Shown piece by piece: positions 33,898-42,231 of a stretch of 64,000 nt of DNA. The notes under the pieces were generated by a model that saw nothing but the letters and a program-made list of their open reading frames with translations, did not search any database and had not been told where the DNA came from. The number at the start of each line of letters is the position of its first letter. Within the stretch, counting starts at the first letter, position 1. This DNA comes from Meiothermus sp. (GTDB lineage: Bacteria; Deinococcota; Deinococci; Deinococcales; Thermaceae). Both the position numbers and the translations under genes were made by a program. Where the stretch lies: assembly GCF_026004075.1 (NCBI RefSeq), contig NZ_BPIK01000001.1, forward strand, positions 2,024,041 through 2,088,040, in the 5' to 3' direction.

Positions 33898-33944
33898 GTT
33901 TCCGCCTTCAATAGTGAACGATGCTGTCGAAATGCGTATAATCG
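33898..33944. repeat. Hairpin repeat family 2, partial copy
   Basis: The string CGTTT..(4 nt)..CTTCAATAGTGAACGAT then AATGCGTAT matches the right part of the hairpin at 55961-56018 with scattered substitutions. The left arm has decayed. It lies between yoeB and the convergent VWA gene. Confidence 0.6.
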
Positions 33945-33987
33945 CTTCTCGGAGTACAGGTGTTCTACAGGCCTGGTTAGATACCGT

Positions 33988-35208
33988 CTAATTGCGGCTC
34001 ACCTTGCGGTTCAAAAAGTCCATCAACACATACCGCCCGATGTTGCCGGGGGTGGTAAGGTAGGCCTTGCCCTTGGTGATCTGAGTGATTTTTTTGACGA
34101 AGGCCAGCAGCTCGGGCTCGCGGGCCAGCATGAAGGTATGAATGGGAATGCCTTCCTTGCGGGCCAGGGTGGCCTCTTTGAGGGTCTCGGCCAGGATTAC
34201 AGGGTCGAGGCCCCAGGCGTTTTTGTAGATCTGACCCGAGGGCAGGGTGAGGGCGGAGGGCTTGCCATCGGTAATCATGATGATCTGCTTCATCTCCCCG
34301 CTCATCTTCTTGAGCATCTTGCGGGCCAGCTTGAGACCCTCGGCGGTGTTGGTGTGGTAAGGCCCAACCTGCACGGTGGGGAGGCGGCCCAGCGGTACTT
34401 CCTCGGCGCTGTCGTGGAAGACCCCGAAGCGCACCTGGTCGCCGGGGTACTGGGTGCGGATCAGGTGCGCCAGCCCCAAAGCCACCCGCTTGGCCGGGGT
34501 GAAACGGTCTTCGCCATAGAGGATCATGGAGTGGGAGCAGTCCAGCAGCACCACGGTGTTCATGGCGGCGGTGTACTCGGACAGCTCGATGGTCAGGTCG
34601 CGTTCTTCGATGTTCTCCAGCCCCTTCATCACCACCTGCTTGAGCGTCTCGCCGATGTTGATGTTGGGCTGGTCGCCGAACTCGTAGGGCTTGGTCTCAC
34701 CGCTCGACTCCACCCCCGAGGCAAAGTGCCGGGTGACGTGGGCGCCGGGGGCGTTTTTTCCCAGGGAACCCAACAGGGTGCGCAGGCTCTTGAGGCCCAG
34801 AAAGTCCACCGACTTATTTGTGAGTTCCAACCGGGTGTCCTGGGCTTCGCCCTGCATACCCTGCCCCTGCGGGTTGGTGGGGTACTGGCCGGGCAGCCGG
34901 ATGTAGCCCTCGTCTTGCAGGCGTTGCATCAGGCGCTGCAATTCCTGGCCCAGTCGGGTTTCCTGAAAATTCCGGGCGTTCTGGGCCTCACGCAGCCACT
35001 CCTCGGGGATGCGGTCTTGCTCCAGCAGGGCTTGCAGCAGGGCATCCATCAGGTCTTCGGCGGTGGGGCCGCGGTTGGGGTCGGGCTGGTAGCGGTTGTA
35101 GGGGTCCGAAAAGCCCGAGTCCATCAGGAAGTCCTGGATCATGTCCATCAGGTCGGCGCCGGTGAGGTCGTCGAAGCCTGGCTCGTATTTGGAGTATCGG
35201 ACGCGCAT
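33988..35208 (-). CDS. VWA-domain protein, partner of the MoxR-type ATPase
   Basis: 406 residues. A helical N-terminal region (about 1-215) precedes a von Willebrand A domain with a [13 protein letters not shown] (DxSxS, about 223-230), the Thr of HTNTAEG and the Asp of MITDGKP. Such CoxE/ChlD-like proteins pair with MoxR or ChlI-type AAA+ ATPases to remodel or insert metal into client proteins. It is encoded 14 nt after the ATPase gene (one operon). No client gene is obvious beside it. Confidence 0.85.
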   Translation of the reverse strand: MRVRYSKYEPGFDDLTGADLMDMIQDFLMDSGFSDPYNRYQPDPNRGPTAEDLMDALLQALLEQDRIPEEWLREAQNARNFQETRLGQELQRLMQRLQDEGYIRLPGQYPTNPQGQGMQGEAQDTRLELTNKSVDFLGLKSLRTLLGSLGKNAPGAHVTRHFASGVESSGETKPYEFGDQPNINIGETLKQVVMKGLENIEERDLTIELSEYTAAMNTVVLLDCSHSMILYGEDRFTPAKRVALGLAHLIRTQYPGDQVRFGVFHDSAEEVPLGRLPTVQVGPYHTNTAEGLKLARKMLKKMSGEMKQIIMITDGKPSALTLPSGQIYKNAWGLDPVILAETLKEATLARKEGIPIHTFMLAREPELLAFVKKITQITKGKAYLTTPGNIGRYVLMDFLNRKVSRN

Positions 35209-35222
35209 GGGTTTACTCCCGA

Positions 35223-36644
35223 TCAGTTGCCGCTCCCCCAGCGCTCGCGCTCTCGCTCGATGGGGGCGCTGTAGCTCTCCTCGCCGCGGGCGATCTTGCG
35301 GCGGCCTGCCAGGCCCTCGAGGATGAACTCCCCGGCAGCCACCAGGGCCTCGGGGGTGGTCTGGGGCTCGAGCTTCTGGGCAGCCGCGATCAGCCCCGGC
35401 ACCTTTTCCATCTCCTTCAGCACCGCTTTGGCGCTGCCCTCGGGCAGGGTGAGGAGGTTGCCATCGGCGAAGTACTGCACGATCTCGTCTACCTGCAGAC
35501 CCCGGGCCCGTTCGCCATAAGCCAGGCCAAAGGCTTTTTGCAAGAGGTCCTTGGCGACCCGCTCAGCACCCTGGAGTTCGCCCTCGTACTCGAGTTCGAT
35601 TTTGCCGGTAATGGCCGGCAGCGCCGCGTAGAGGTCGAGGGGCCGGGCCACCGGCCGCTCCCCCGCCAGAAGCGCCCGCCGCTCGGCGTTGGAGGCCACC
35701 AGTTCCAGCAGGCTAATGGAGAGGCGCTGCGAGACCCCCGAGGTCTTGTCTACCCGTTTGTCCTCGCGGGCCACAAAGGCCACCGCTTCCGAAGCCTCGG
35801 CCACGTAGGCAGGGATGTACATCCCTTCCTCTCGAGCAATCCAGGCCTCCTGCCGGGTGATGGAAAGGCCCTCCTCGAGGGTGCGGGGGTAGTGGGTGCG
35901 GATCTCCGAGCCGATGCGGTCTTTGAGGGGCGTGACGATCTTGCCGCGGGCGGTGTAGTCCTGCGGGTTGGCGGTGAAGGCGATCCAGACGTCGAGCTGG
36001 AGGCGCACCGGATAGCCCCGGATCTGCACATCACCCTCTTGCAAGATGTTGAAAAGCGCCACCTGCACCTTGGGGGCCAGGTCGGCCACCTCGTTGATGC
36101 CGAAGATGCCCCGGTTGGCACGGGGCAAGAGGCCGTAGTGGACGGCCTCGAGGTCGGCCAGCCCGGTGCCGCGCTTGGCGGCCTTGATGGGGTCAATGTC
36201 GCCCAGAATATCGGCCACGGTGGTGTCGGGGGTGGCTAGCTTTTCCACGTAGCGCTCCGAGCGGGGAATCCAAACGATGGGGGCGTCGTCACCGGCCTCC
36301 TCCAGCAGGCGCTTAGCCTCAGCCGAGAGGGGGAAGAGGGGGTTGTCGCGGATCTCGGTGGGCAGGGCTGGTACCTCGTCGTCCAGCAGCTCGGTTAGCT
36401 GGCGCAAAATGCGGCTTTTGGCCTGCCCACGCAAGCCCAGCAGAATGAAGTTGTGCCGGGCCAGGATGGCATTGACCAGGTTGGGAATTACCGAGTCGTC
36501 GTAGCTCTGGATACCGGGAAAAAGACGCTCACCGGAACGCAATTTGGCAATCAGGTTCTCCCGCGCCTCGTCCTTTACGCTGCGGCGGAGTTTTTCCAGG
36601 GGGTAGGTGCGCTTGAGTTCACCGAGGGTTCGGGCCTTGGTCAT
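35223..36644 (-). CDS. MoxR/magnesium-chelatase ChlI-like AAA+ ATPase
   Basis: 473 residues. Walker A GLRGQAKS (about 74-81). The region expected for Walker B reads [11 protein letters not shown] (about 184-194), that is I-N-E instead of the usual I-D-E, so the metal-coordinating Asp is replaced by Asn. Sensor 1 is AFTANPQDY; an arginine-finger-like stretch ([16 protein letters not shown]) follows. Works with the VWA protein downstream. TACACT (36651-36656) ends 6 nt before the ATG (leaderless). A Bacteroidetes/Thermus 'sigma-54-like' annotation would be misleading: no GAFTGA loop is present. Confidence 0.86.
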   Translation of the reverse strand: MTKARTLGELKRTYPLEKLRRSVKDEARENLIAKLRSGERLFPGIQSYDDSVIPNLVNAILARHNFILLGLRGQAKSRILRQLTELLDDEVPALPTEIRDNPLFPLSAEAKRLLEEAGDDAPIVWIPRSERYVEKLATPDTTVADILGDIDPIKAAKRGTGLADLEAVHYGLLPRANRGIFGINEVADLAPKVQVALFNILQEGDVQIRGYPVRLQLDVWIAFTANPQDYTARGKIVTPLKDRIGSEIRTHYPRTLEEGLSITRQEAWIAREEGMYIPAYVAEASEAVAFVAREDKRVDKTSGVSQRLSISLLELVASNAERRALLAGERPVARPLDLYAALPAITGKIELEYEGELQGAERVAKDLLQKAFGLAYGERARGLQVDEIVQYFADGNLLTLPEGSAKAVLKEMEKVPGLIAAAQKLEPQTTPEALVAAGEFILEGLAGRRKIARGEESYSAPIERERERWGSGN

Positions 36645-36746
36645 GGCTCGAGTGTAGTCGGATTTGCCCTCAGATTATGTAAAGTAGGTGGGTATTCCCT
36701 AGTATACCCCGCATTTTTCTTGTCTGAGTCTGTGGCCCTCGAGGTT

Positions 36747-37328
36747 TCAGCCTTCTATTCTGGCAATCACCCCTGCAATCAGCCGCCCCGGCCCATGCAC
36801 CCCCTTGACCATAATCTGGCCGATGTCGGCAGACTTGCTGGGGCCCGAATGCAGTCCGATAGCCGAGGGGAGCGAGGGCTGTAGGGCTTGGAGGGCCTCC
36901 AAGAGGGTCGGGTACATTTTTTCTTGCGGCACGAACACCAGGTGCACAGGGGGCAAAAGCTGGGTGCGGCGGCCCTCCTGGCTGCTGAGGATGACCGTGC
37001 CGGTCTCGGCTACCGCGCCCAAAGCCCAGGAGATGCCGAGGGGGGCTTCTTCGGGGGGCAGGAGGGGCAATTGGGGGCGCAACGCCTCTGGAACCATCTG
37101 TCCCACCACCACCCCAGCAAAGGTCTGGGCAAAGTGGCCAAGCCATTCCTGAGCGGCCTGCAGGCTCTCCAGCCGCACCACCTCTCCCCCGTTCTCTGTA
37201 AGGCGCTGGGTGAAGAGGGCCAGGGCCTCCTCGGGTAGGCAGGCTGGCAGGGCCAGCGGCTCCGGCAGGGCAATCTGGGGGCGGTGCTCGAGGCCCCGGC
37301 GGATGCGGGCCAGGATGCGTTCACGCAT
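36747..37328 (-). CDS. LUD-domain protein (LutC/YkgG family)
   Basis: 193 residues. LutC-like: LGISWALGAVAETGTVILSS (about 97-116) and the C-terminal signature GLHSGPSKSADIGQIMVKGVHGPG (about 158-181). LutC joins LutA and LutB to oxidise L-lactate, but neither is adjacent, so this is a solo LUD gene whose partners may be elsewhere. TATACT ends 6 nt before the ATG. It is divergent from aroQ (61 nt). Confidence 0.85.
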   Translation of the reverse strand: MRERILARIRRGLEHRPQIALPEPLALPACLPEEALALFTQRLTENGGEVVRLESLQAAQEWLGHFAQTFAGVVVGQMVPEALRPQLPLLPPEEAPLGISWALGAVAETGTVILSSQEGRRTQLLPPVHLVFVPQEKMYPTLLEALQALQPSLPSAIGLHSGPSKSADIGQIMVKGVHGPGRLIAGVIARIEG

Positions 37329-37351
37329 GGCAGGAGTATACCAAGCAAGCG

Positions 37352-37381
37352 TTGCCCGATGGCCCGCGGGGCCTTTACCAT
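37352..37381 (+). promoter_or_regulatory. Promoter of aroQ
   Basis: TTGCCC (37352-37357) and TACCAT (37376-37381) are 18 nt apart; ATG 8 nt after the -10. Confidence 0.55.
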
Positions 37382-37389
37382 AGGGTCAA

Positions 37390-37830
37390 ATGATCCTGAT
37401 TCTCAACGGCCCCAACCTGAACCTGCTGGGCAGGCGTGAACCCGAAATCTACGGCCATACCACCCTCGAGGAGCTCGAGGAGCTGTGCGAGGCCTGGGGG
37501 GCCGAGCTGGGCCTGGGGGTGGCCTGCCGCCAGTCCAACTTCGAGGGGCAGCTGGTGGAGTGGATTCAGCAGGCCGCCGACGAAGGCTTCCGGGCCATCG
37601 TGCTGAACCCGGGGGCCCTCACTCACTACTCAGTTGCACTGCTGGACGCGGTGCGCGCCCAGACCTTGCCGGTGGTGGAGGTGCACCTCTCCAACATCCA
37701 CGCCCGCGAGGAGTATCGCCGCCACTCGGTTACGGCCATGGGCGCTAAGGGCATCGTATCGGGCTTTGGACCCATGTCCTACAGGATGGCGCTGGTCTAC
37801 CTGGCCGACCTGCTCGAGGCCCAGCCATGA
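37390..37830 (+). CDS. aroQ: 3-dehydroquinate dehydratase, type II
   Basis: 146 residues, the standard type II length. Removes water from 3-dehydroquinate in the shikimate pathway. Visible: ILNGPNLNLLGRREPEIYG (catalytic Tyr21 in the flexible loop), CRQSNFEGQLVEWIQ, LNPGALTHYSVAL and EVHLSNIHAREEYRRHS (catalytic His). Dodecameric in the family. Its stop overlaps the start of the next small gene by 4 nt. Confidence 0.96.
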   Translation: MILILNGPNLNLLGRREPEIYGHTTLEELEELCEAWGAELGLGVACRQSNFEGQLVEWIQQAADEGFRAIVLNPGALTHYSVALLDAVRAQTLPVVEVHLSNIHAREEYRRHSVTAMGAKGIVSGFGPMSYRMALVYLADLLEAQP

Positions 37831-38090
37831 GGGTGCAGTGGCAGGAGGTGGCGATGGTCGCAGCCATCGCCGGCATCTTCACCCTGGTGGCCCAGATTCC
37901 GCAAGTGGGCTTCTGGGGTGCGCTGTGGCTGGGTCTTCCGGTGGCCCTGCTGGCGGGAGGGGCCTATGGGCTGCTGATGCCCTGGGTTCTCCGCTGGGCG
38001 GCCCGGGGGCTAGCCAAAGAAAACCCTCCCCCGCTCGAGGGGGAGGGGCAGAACCTCGAGGCTACCGACGAAAGAGACGCCAGGCGGTAG
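37827..38090 (+). CDS. Small two-helix membrane protein, unknown function
   Basis: 87 residues, translationally coupled to aroQ (ATGA overlap). Two hydrophobic helices (VAMVAAIAGIFTLVAQI; FWGALWLGLPVALLAGGAYGLLMPWVL) then a charged cytoplasmic tail. No family recognised. The tail codons contain a GC-rich hairpin (38024-38047) and overlap the end of bioY on the other strand by 29 nt. Confidence 0.55.
   Translation: MRVQWQEVAMVAAIAGIFTLVAQIPQVGFWGALWLGLPVALLAGGAYGLLMPWVLRWAARGLAKENPPPLEGEGQNLEATDERDARR
38024..38047. terminator. GC-rich hairpin at the convergent aroQ/bioY ends
   Basis: CCCTCCCCC (38024-38032) and GGGGGAGGG (38039-38047) pair perfectly around GCTCGA. There is no T-run, so termination efficiency is uncertain. 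It lies inside the small membrane protein frame. Confidence 0.4.
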
Positions 38091-38658
38091 GAAGCAGGGC
38101 TGCAGCGATGGCGGCTTTAATCAGGTCACCCAGCAGAAAGGGAATCATACCGGCCTGCAGCACCCCCCAGACCCCGCTGTAGCGCCCCGCGCCCGAGAGC
38201 GCGAAGCCCAGCCAGGTCACACCGATGGCGTAGATGAGCAGGCTGGCCAGCAGCATGGCCCCAAAGGTCTTGAGCGCGCTGCGGTCGGTGCCGTAGCGCT
38301 CGACCAGGTAGCCCACCAGGTAGGCCGCCAGGGGGAAGGCCAGCAGGTAGCCGGCGGTAAAGGCGATGCGTGGGTGGAACCAGGTGGCCCCCCCCGCAAA
38401 CACCGGCAGCACCAGGCCCTCGAGCAGGTATGCCACCACCGCCAGAAAACCCAGCCGGCTGCCCAGCGCGGCCCCTACCAGGAGCACCCCCAGGGTTTGC
38501 AGGGTGATGGGCACCGGCTGCAAGGGGATCACCGCCTGCGACAACAGCGCCAGCAAAAAGCTGCCTAAAAGCACCAGCAGCAGGTCGCGCTGCCAGCTCC
38601 GGGCCGGAAAAAGCGACTTCGAGAGGGGTAGATAGGGTAGGCTTTGGGTTGGGTTCAT
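38062..38658 (-). CDS. bioY: Biotin transporter BioY (ECF S component)
   Basis: 198 residues, six hydrophobic helices. BioY signatures: QPVPITLQTLGVLLVGAALGSRLG (about 47-70), LPVFAGG, and GYLLAFPLAAYLVG. BioY captures biotin alone or with an EcfAAT energising module encoded elsewhere. The start overlaps the birA stop by 4 nt, so both are made from one transcript under the BirA operator. Confidence 0.94.
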   Translation of the reverse strand: MNPTQSLPYLPLSKSLFPARSWQRDLLLVLLGSFLLALLSQAVIPLQPVPITLQTLGVLLVGAALGSRLGFLAVVAYLLEGLVLPVFAGGATWFHPRIAFTAGYLLAFPLAAYLVGYLVERYGTDRSALKTFGAMLLASLLIYAIGVTWLGFALSGAGRYSGVWGVLQAGMIPFLLGDLIKAAIAAALLPTAWRLFRR

Positions 38659-39578
38659 CTGCTTCCTCCTAAAAAACCGATCAGTTCCACATCACCCGCC
38701 CCGATGTGGTGGGTTGTGTCTGCGCTTTGCACCACCAGCGCGCCATCCGGGCCAATGTCGGTGGCCTGGCCCTCGAGCACACCCCGCGGCGTGGTCACCC
38801 GCACCCGCTGGCCCAGGGTGTAGCTATGGGTGCGGTAGTCCTGCAACAGCGCCTCTGGGTGGCGGAGCTGGACGTAGCGGGCCTCGAGGCGCTCCAGCAG
38901 GCGCGCCAAAACCTGAACCCGGCTCACCTCGAGGAACTCCTCCAGAGCCGCCGCGCCATCCGGGAGCACACCCCGGTGCACGTTGAGGCCGATGCCCAGA
39001 AGCACCCAGGCCACCTCTTCGCCGCTCACCTGGGCCTCCAGCAGCACCCCCGCCAGCTTGCGCCCATCGGGGCTCAAGAGGTCGTTGGGCCACTTGAGCC
39101 CCCCCAGCCCACAGGCCTCGCGCAGGGCCAGGCCCGCGGCCAAGGGCAGCAAAGGGAGCGCGGATAGTGGCAGCACAGGGCGCAACAAAACCGAAAAGGT
39201 AAGGCTCCTGCCCGGCTCGCTGGCCCAGGCCCGCCCACGGCGGCCCCGGCCTTTGAGCTGCCGCTCGGCCAGCACCACCGCCCCTTCTTCGGCCCCATCC
39301 AGGGCCCAGTTTTTGAGCACCTCCTGGGTGCTCTCCACCGTGCCCAGGTAGGCGTAAAAAGCGCCGAAGCTCCCCTTTCGTAGGGCCTCGAGGGCGGCTG
39401 GGGTGGGGCTTCCGGGGGCCAGGCGGTAGCCCCGGCCTTTCTGGGTCTCCACCGGATAACCGGCCTTACGGAGCTCCGCTACCTGCTTCCAGACTGCCGT
39501 GCGGCTTACCCCCAGCGCCGCAGCCAGGGCCTCGCCGCTCTGGAAGCGGTCGTGGAGGTAGTCGAGCAAAGCGGACAC
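38655..39578 (-). CDS. birA: Bifunctional biotin protein ligase/biotin operon repressor
   Basis: 307 residues from GTG 39578 (a TTG 3 codons earlier is the alternative). N-terminal winged helix (about 12-42, GEALAAALGVSRTAVWKQVAELRKAGYPV) followed by the ligase domain with GRGRRGRAW (about 110-118, biotinyl-AMP loop) and GLKWPNDLL. It biotinylates acetyl-CoA carboxylase and, as biotinyl-AMP complex, represses this operon. TATTTT (39586-39591) ends 7 nt before the GTG, and TTGTCT (39610-39615) 18 nt above it would be the -35. Confidence 0.94.
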   Translation of the reverse strand: MSALLDYLHDRFQSGEALAAALGVSRTAVWKQVAELRKAGYPVETQKGRGYRLAPGSPTPAALEALRKGSFGAFYAYLGTVESTQEVLKNWALDGAEEGAVVLAERQLKGRGRRGRAWASEPGRSLTFSVLLRPVLPLSALPLLPLAAGLALREACGLGGLKWPNDLLSPDGRKLAGVLLEAQVSGEEVAWVLLGIGLNVHRGVLPDGAAALEEFLEVSRVQVLARLLERLEARYVQLRHPEALLQDYRTHSYTLGQRVRVTTPRGVLEGQATDIGPDGALVVQSADTTHHIGAGDVELIGFLGGSR

Positions 39579-39609
39579 GTCAACCAAAATACCCTGCTCT
39601 GGTTGACAA
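39577..39609 (-). promoter_or_regulatory. BirA operator over the birA-bioY promoter
   Basis: On the minus strand TTGTCAACC (39601-39609), a 15-nt spacer and GGTTGACGT (39577-39585). This is the two-arm architecture of BirA sites (TTGTNAACC, 14-16 nt, GGTTNACAA). It spans from just below the -35 to the start codon, so bound BirA would shut off birA-bioY. Confidence 0.85.
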
Positions 39610-39739
39610 AGACAAGCCCATACGAAAGCGGTCGGACTCGGTGCAAAGAGACCTCGAGCGGCGTGTGTCGGCTGGGTTTGTGTGGCTTAAGGCTGGCTTC
39701 AGCTTGGGTGGCTATGTTGGAGACATCTGGAGTTTTGCT
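39610..39739 (+). other. Upstream region of the DUF1800 gene
   Basis: About 130 nt between the BirA operator and ATG 39740. An open frame runs through it from 39641 but its translation has no DUF1800 character before MARPLSFSN. TATGTT (39712-39717) and GGAG (39729-39732) may be the -10 and Shine-Dalgarno. Confidence 0.35.
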
Positions 39740-40939
39740 ATGGCCCGTCCCCTCAGTTTTTCCAACGCCGCTCACCTGCTACGCCGCGCCGCTGCACGGG
39801 GGCGCAGGGAAGAAGCCCAGCAACTGGCCGAAATGGGCCTCGAGCCTGCCGTAGACTTCCTGCTGCGCGACCCGGCCCCGGCCCCCAGCTACCGCACCGC
39901 GGCCACCCGCAACGAGCGCGGCCAGCAGCACCGCGAGATCAGCCAGCTCTGGCTCAACCACTGGCTCACCACCCCCACCCCGGCCGCCGAGCGCCTGGTG
40001 CTGTTCTGGCACGGCCACCTGACCTCCGAGTTTCGCGAGACCATGGGGGCCCAGGGCATCGATTTCTGGCAGCAGTTCGCCACCTTCCGGCAACTGGGGT
40101 ATGGCCCCTACGGCGACCTGCTGAAGGCCATCGCCCGCAACCCGGTGATGCTGCTCTACCTCAACAACGCCCAGAGCCGCAAGGAACACCCCAACCAGAA
40201 CTGGGCTCGAGAGCTTCTGGAGCTTTACACCCTGGGGCCCGGCCACTACACCGAGCAGGACATCCTCGAGGCCGCCCGCGCCTTCACCGGCTGGACGGTG
40301 CGCCTCCCCGGCAACCAGCGGCCCCGCGAGGCCAGCGCCAACCTGGCTTTCGAGTTCGTCTTCAACCGCAACTGGCACGACCCCGGCGAAAAAACCTTCC
40401 TGGGCCGGCGCGTCCGCAGCGGCGAGGAGGTGCTGGAAATTCTGATCGAGCACCCCCAGACCTACCTTTTTGTGGCCCGCAAGCTGCTGCGCTTTTACCT
40501 GTGCCCCGAGCCGCCCGAGGCCCTGGTGCAGGAGGGGGCCCGGGTCTTCCGCGCCGAGGGTACTCGAGGGTTCCTGCGCTGGCTTTTCACCCACGAGGCG
40601 TTTTATAGCCCGGCTTACCGCAACGCCCTCATCAAAAGCCCCCTGGAATACCTGGTGGGGCTGTGGTACGCCGCCGGGGTGAGCCAGGTGAGCTTCGAGG
40701 AACGCCCAGGACGGGCCCTTTACCAGTCCCTGGCGGCCATGGGTCAGATTCCCTTCGACCCGCCCAATGTGGCCGGATGGGACGGGGGCCTGGCCTGGCT
40801 GGCCGAGTCGCCCTTCCTGACCCGGCTCAACCTGCTGGCCGGCTTCGCTGGCCGCGAACGCCGCCTCGACCTCGAGGTCTTCATGGACAACGCCGATGGG
40901 GCTTTGTCCCTGGTCAAACCAGAAGCACAACTCCTGTAA
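39740..40939 (+). CDS. DUF1800 domain protein
   Basis: 399 residues from ATG 39740. DUF1800 landmarks: AAHLLRRAAARGRREEAQQLAEMGLEPAVDFLL, LVLFWHGHLTSEF, LLKAIARNPVMLLYLNNAQSRKEHPNQNWARELLELYTLGPGHYTEQDILEAARAFTGWTV (the most conserved part, about 140-205) and PPNVAGWDGG. These proteins are nearly always encoded with a DUF1501 partner, as here (21-nt gap). The pair is associated with cell-envelope or export functions but its biochemistry is not established. No signal peptide visible. Confidence 0.88.
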   Translation: MARPLSFSNAAHLLRRAAARGRREEAQQLAEMGLEPAVDFLLRDPAPAPSYRTAATRNERGQQHREISQLWLNHWLTTPTPAAERLVLFWHGHLTSEFRETMGAQGIDFWQQFATFRQLGYGPYGDLLKAIARNPVMLLYLNNAQSRKEHPNQNWARELLELYTLGPGHYTEQDILEAARAFTGWTVRLPGNQRPREASANLAFEFVFNRNWHDPGEKTFLGRRVRSGEEVLEILIEHPQTYLFVARKLLRFYLCPEPPEALVQEGARVFRAEGTRGFLRWLFTHEAFYSPAYRNALIKSPLEYLVGLWYAAGVSQVSFEERPGRALYQSLAAMGQIPFDPPNVAGWDGGLAWLAESPFLTRLNLLAGFAGRERRLDLEVFMDNADGALSLVKPEAQLL

Positions 40940-40960
40940 CCCTGCTTTTGCGAGGCCGAT

Positions 40961-42133
40961 ATGAACCGACGCGAGTTTATCCAGAAGTCCTTGCTCACGC
41001 TGGCCCTGGGCCAGGGGGCCCCTTCGCTGCTCTCGAGAACCGCCCTGGCTGCCCAGTCCAAAGAAAAAATCCTGGTGGTGGTGAACCTGTTTGGCGGCAA
41101 CGATCAGCTCAACACCCTGGTGCCCTACCGCAACGAGCTGTATTACCGCCTGCGCCCCAACATCGCCATCCGGCGAGAGGAGGTGCTCGACCTGGGCACC
41201 AACGGCGAACGCCTGGGCCTGCACCCGGCCCTGAGACCCCTGATGCAGATGTGGAACAACGGCGAGCTGGCGGTTATTCCCCAGGTGGGCTACCCCAACC
41301 CCAACCGGAGCCACTTTATCTCCACCTCCATCTGGCATACTGCCGACCCCAGCCGCCGGCTGGAAACCGGCTGGCTGGGCCGCTGGGGCGACCTGCAGGA
41401 CGACCCCTTCTGCGATACCTTTCTGGGGGGGGCCACCCCCCAGGCCCAGATGGGCGAGCGCCGCAGCGCGCCGGCCATCAGCAGCATCGATACCTTCAGC
41501 ATCCGGCTGCCCCGGCCCTTCGAGGAGGCTTTCGACCGGGAAGCCCAGCGGGTGCGCAGCGGCACCGCCGAAGAGGTGCGCCGGGCCATGCTCTCGCTGC
41601 GCGGCGCCCTGGACAAGGTGGGGCAGCTACGCCTGGTTCGGAACCAGGCCCAGTACCCCGACAACGCCTTTGGCCGCAGCATAGCCGACATCGCCCGCAT
41701 GATTGCCGGTGGGCTGGGCAGCAGCGTCTACTACACCACCCTGGGGGGCTGGGATACCCACGCCGGGCAGCCCCCGCGCCAGGCCGAGCTGCTGGGGTAT
41801 CTGGCCCAGACCCTGGCAGCCTTGCGGGCCGACCTGAGGGCCATTGGCCGGGATAAGGACGTCATGGTGATGGTGTTTAGCGAGTTTGGGCGCCAGGTGG
41901 CGGAAAACGCCTCGTTTGGCACCGACCACGGGGAGGGTGGGCTGATGCTGGTGCTGGGCGGTGGCATTCGGGGCGGGCTGTACGGCAGCGAGCCCAACCT
42001 GGAAGACCTCGAGCTCAACGCGCTCAAGTACCAGACCGATTTCCGCAACGTCTACGCCGCCGCCCTGCAGTGGATTGCCGCCAACCCCCAGCAGGTGTTG
42101 GGGGGCGATTTCCAGCCCCTGCGCCTGATTTAG
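40961..42133 (+). CDS. DUF1501 family protein with twin-arginine signal
   Basis: 390 residues. The N-terminus MNRREFIQKSLLTLALGQGAPSLLSRTALAA has the RR-x-F and hydrophobic core of a Tat signal, so it is exported folded. Domain features: ILVVVNLFGGNDQLNTLVPY, the LHPALRPLMQMWNNGELAVIPQVGYPNPNRSHF segment, GGWDTHAGQ, and VMVFSEFGRQVAENASFGTDHGEGG (sulfatase/alkaline phosphatase-like core). Partner of the DUF1800 protein upstream. Confidence 0.9.
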   Translation: MNRREFIQKSLLTLALGQGAPSLLSRTALAAQSKEKILVVVNLFGGNDQLNTLVPYRNELYYRLRPNIAIRREEVLDLGTNGERLGLHPALRPLMQMWNNGELAVIPQVGYPNPNRSHFISTSIWHTADPSRRLETGWLGRWGDLQDDPFCDTFLGGATPQAQMGERRSAPAISSIDTFSIRLPRPFEEAFDREAQRVRSGTAEEVRRAMLSLRGALDKVGQLRLVRNQAQYPDNAFGRSIADIARMIAGGLGSSVYYTTLGGWDTHAGQPPRQAELLGYLAQTLAALRADLRAIGRDKDVMVMVFSEFGRQVAENASFGTDHGEGGLMLVLGGGIRGGLYGSEPNLEDLELNALKYQTDFRNVYAAALQWIAANPQQVLGGDFQPLRLI

Positions 42134-42162
42134 AGCACCTGCACTTTTCGGTTTGATGGGGT

Positions 42163-42187
42163 GGCCCTTCCCTGCAACGAAAGGGCC
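42163..42187 (+). terminator. Weak hairpin after DUF1501
   Basis: GGCCCTT (42163-42169) and AAGGGCC (42181-42187), 11-nt loop; followed by TCCCTGTT rather than a T-run. Possible terminator. Confidence 0.4.
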
Positions 42188-42193
42188 TCCCTG

Positions 42194-42228
42194 TTCAGTT
42201 AATCAGATTTTAGATTTATAATCTAAAA
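42194..42228 (+). promoter_or_regulatory. Promoter and palindromic operator of the Gfo/Idh/MocA gene
   Basis: TTCAGT (42194-42199) and a perfect TATAAT (42217-42222) are 17 nt apart; ATG 9 nt later. TTTTAGATT (42208-42216), TAT and AATCTAAAA (42220-42228) form a perfect palindrome over the -10. The word AGATTTTAGAT (42205-42215) is also present, on the minus strand, in the suyA promoter at 55838-55859. The same regulator, probably the GntR protein at 56031, may act on both. Confidence 0.7.
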
Positions 42229-42231
42229 AGC

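Noticed and set aside
33754-35274. Long plus-strand open frame opposite the VWA gene
   Set aside because: Shadow of the VWA gene; low-complexity translation and no start signals.
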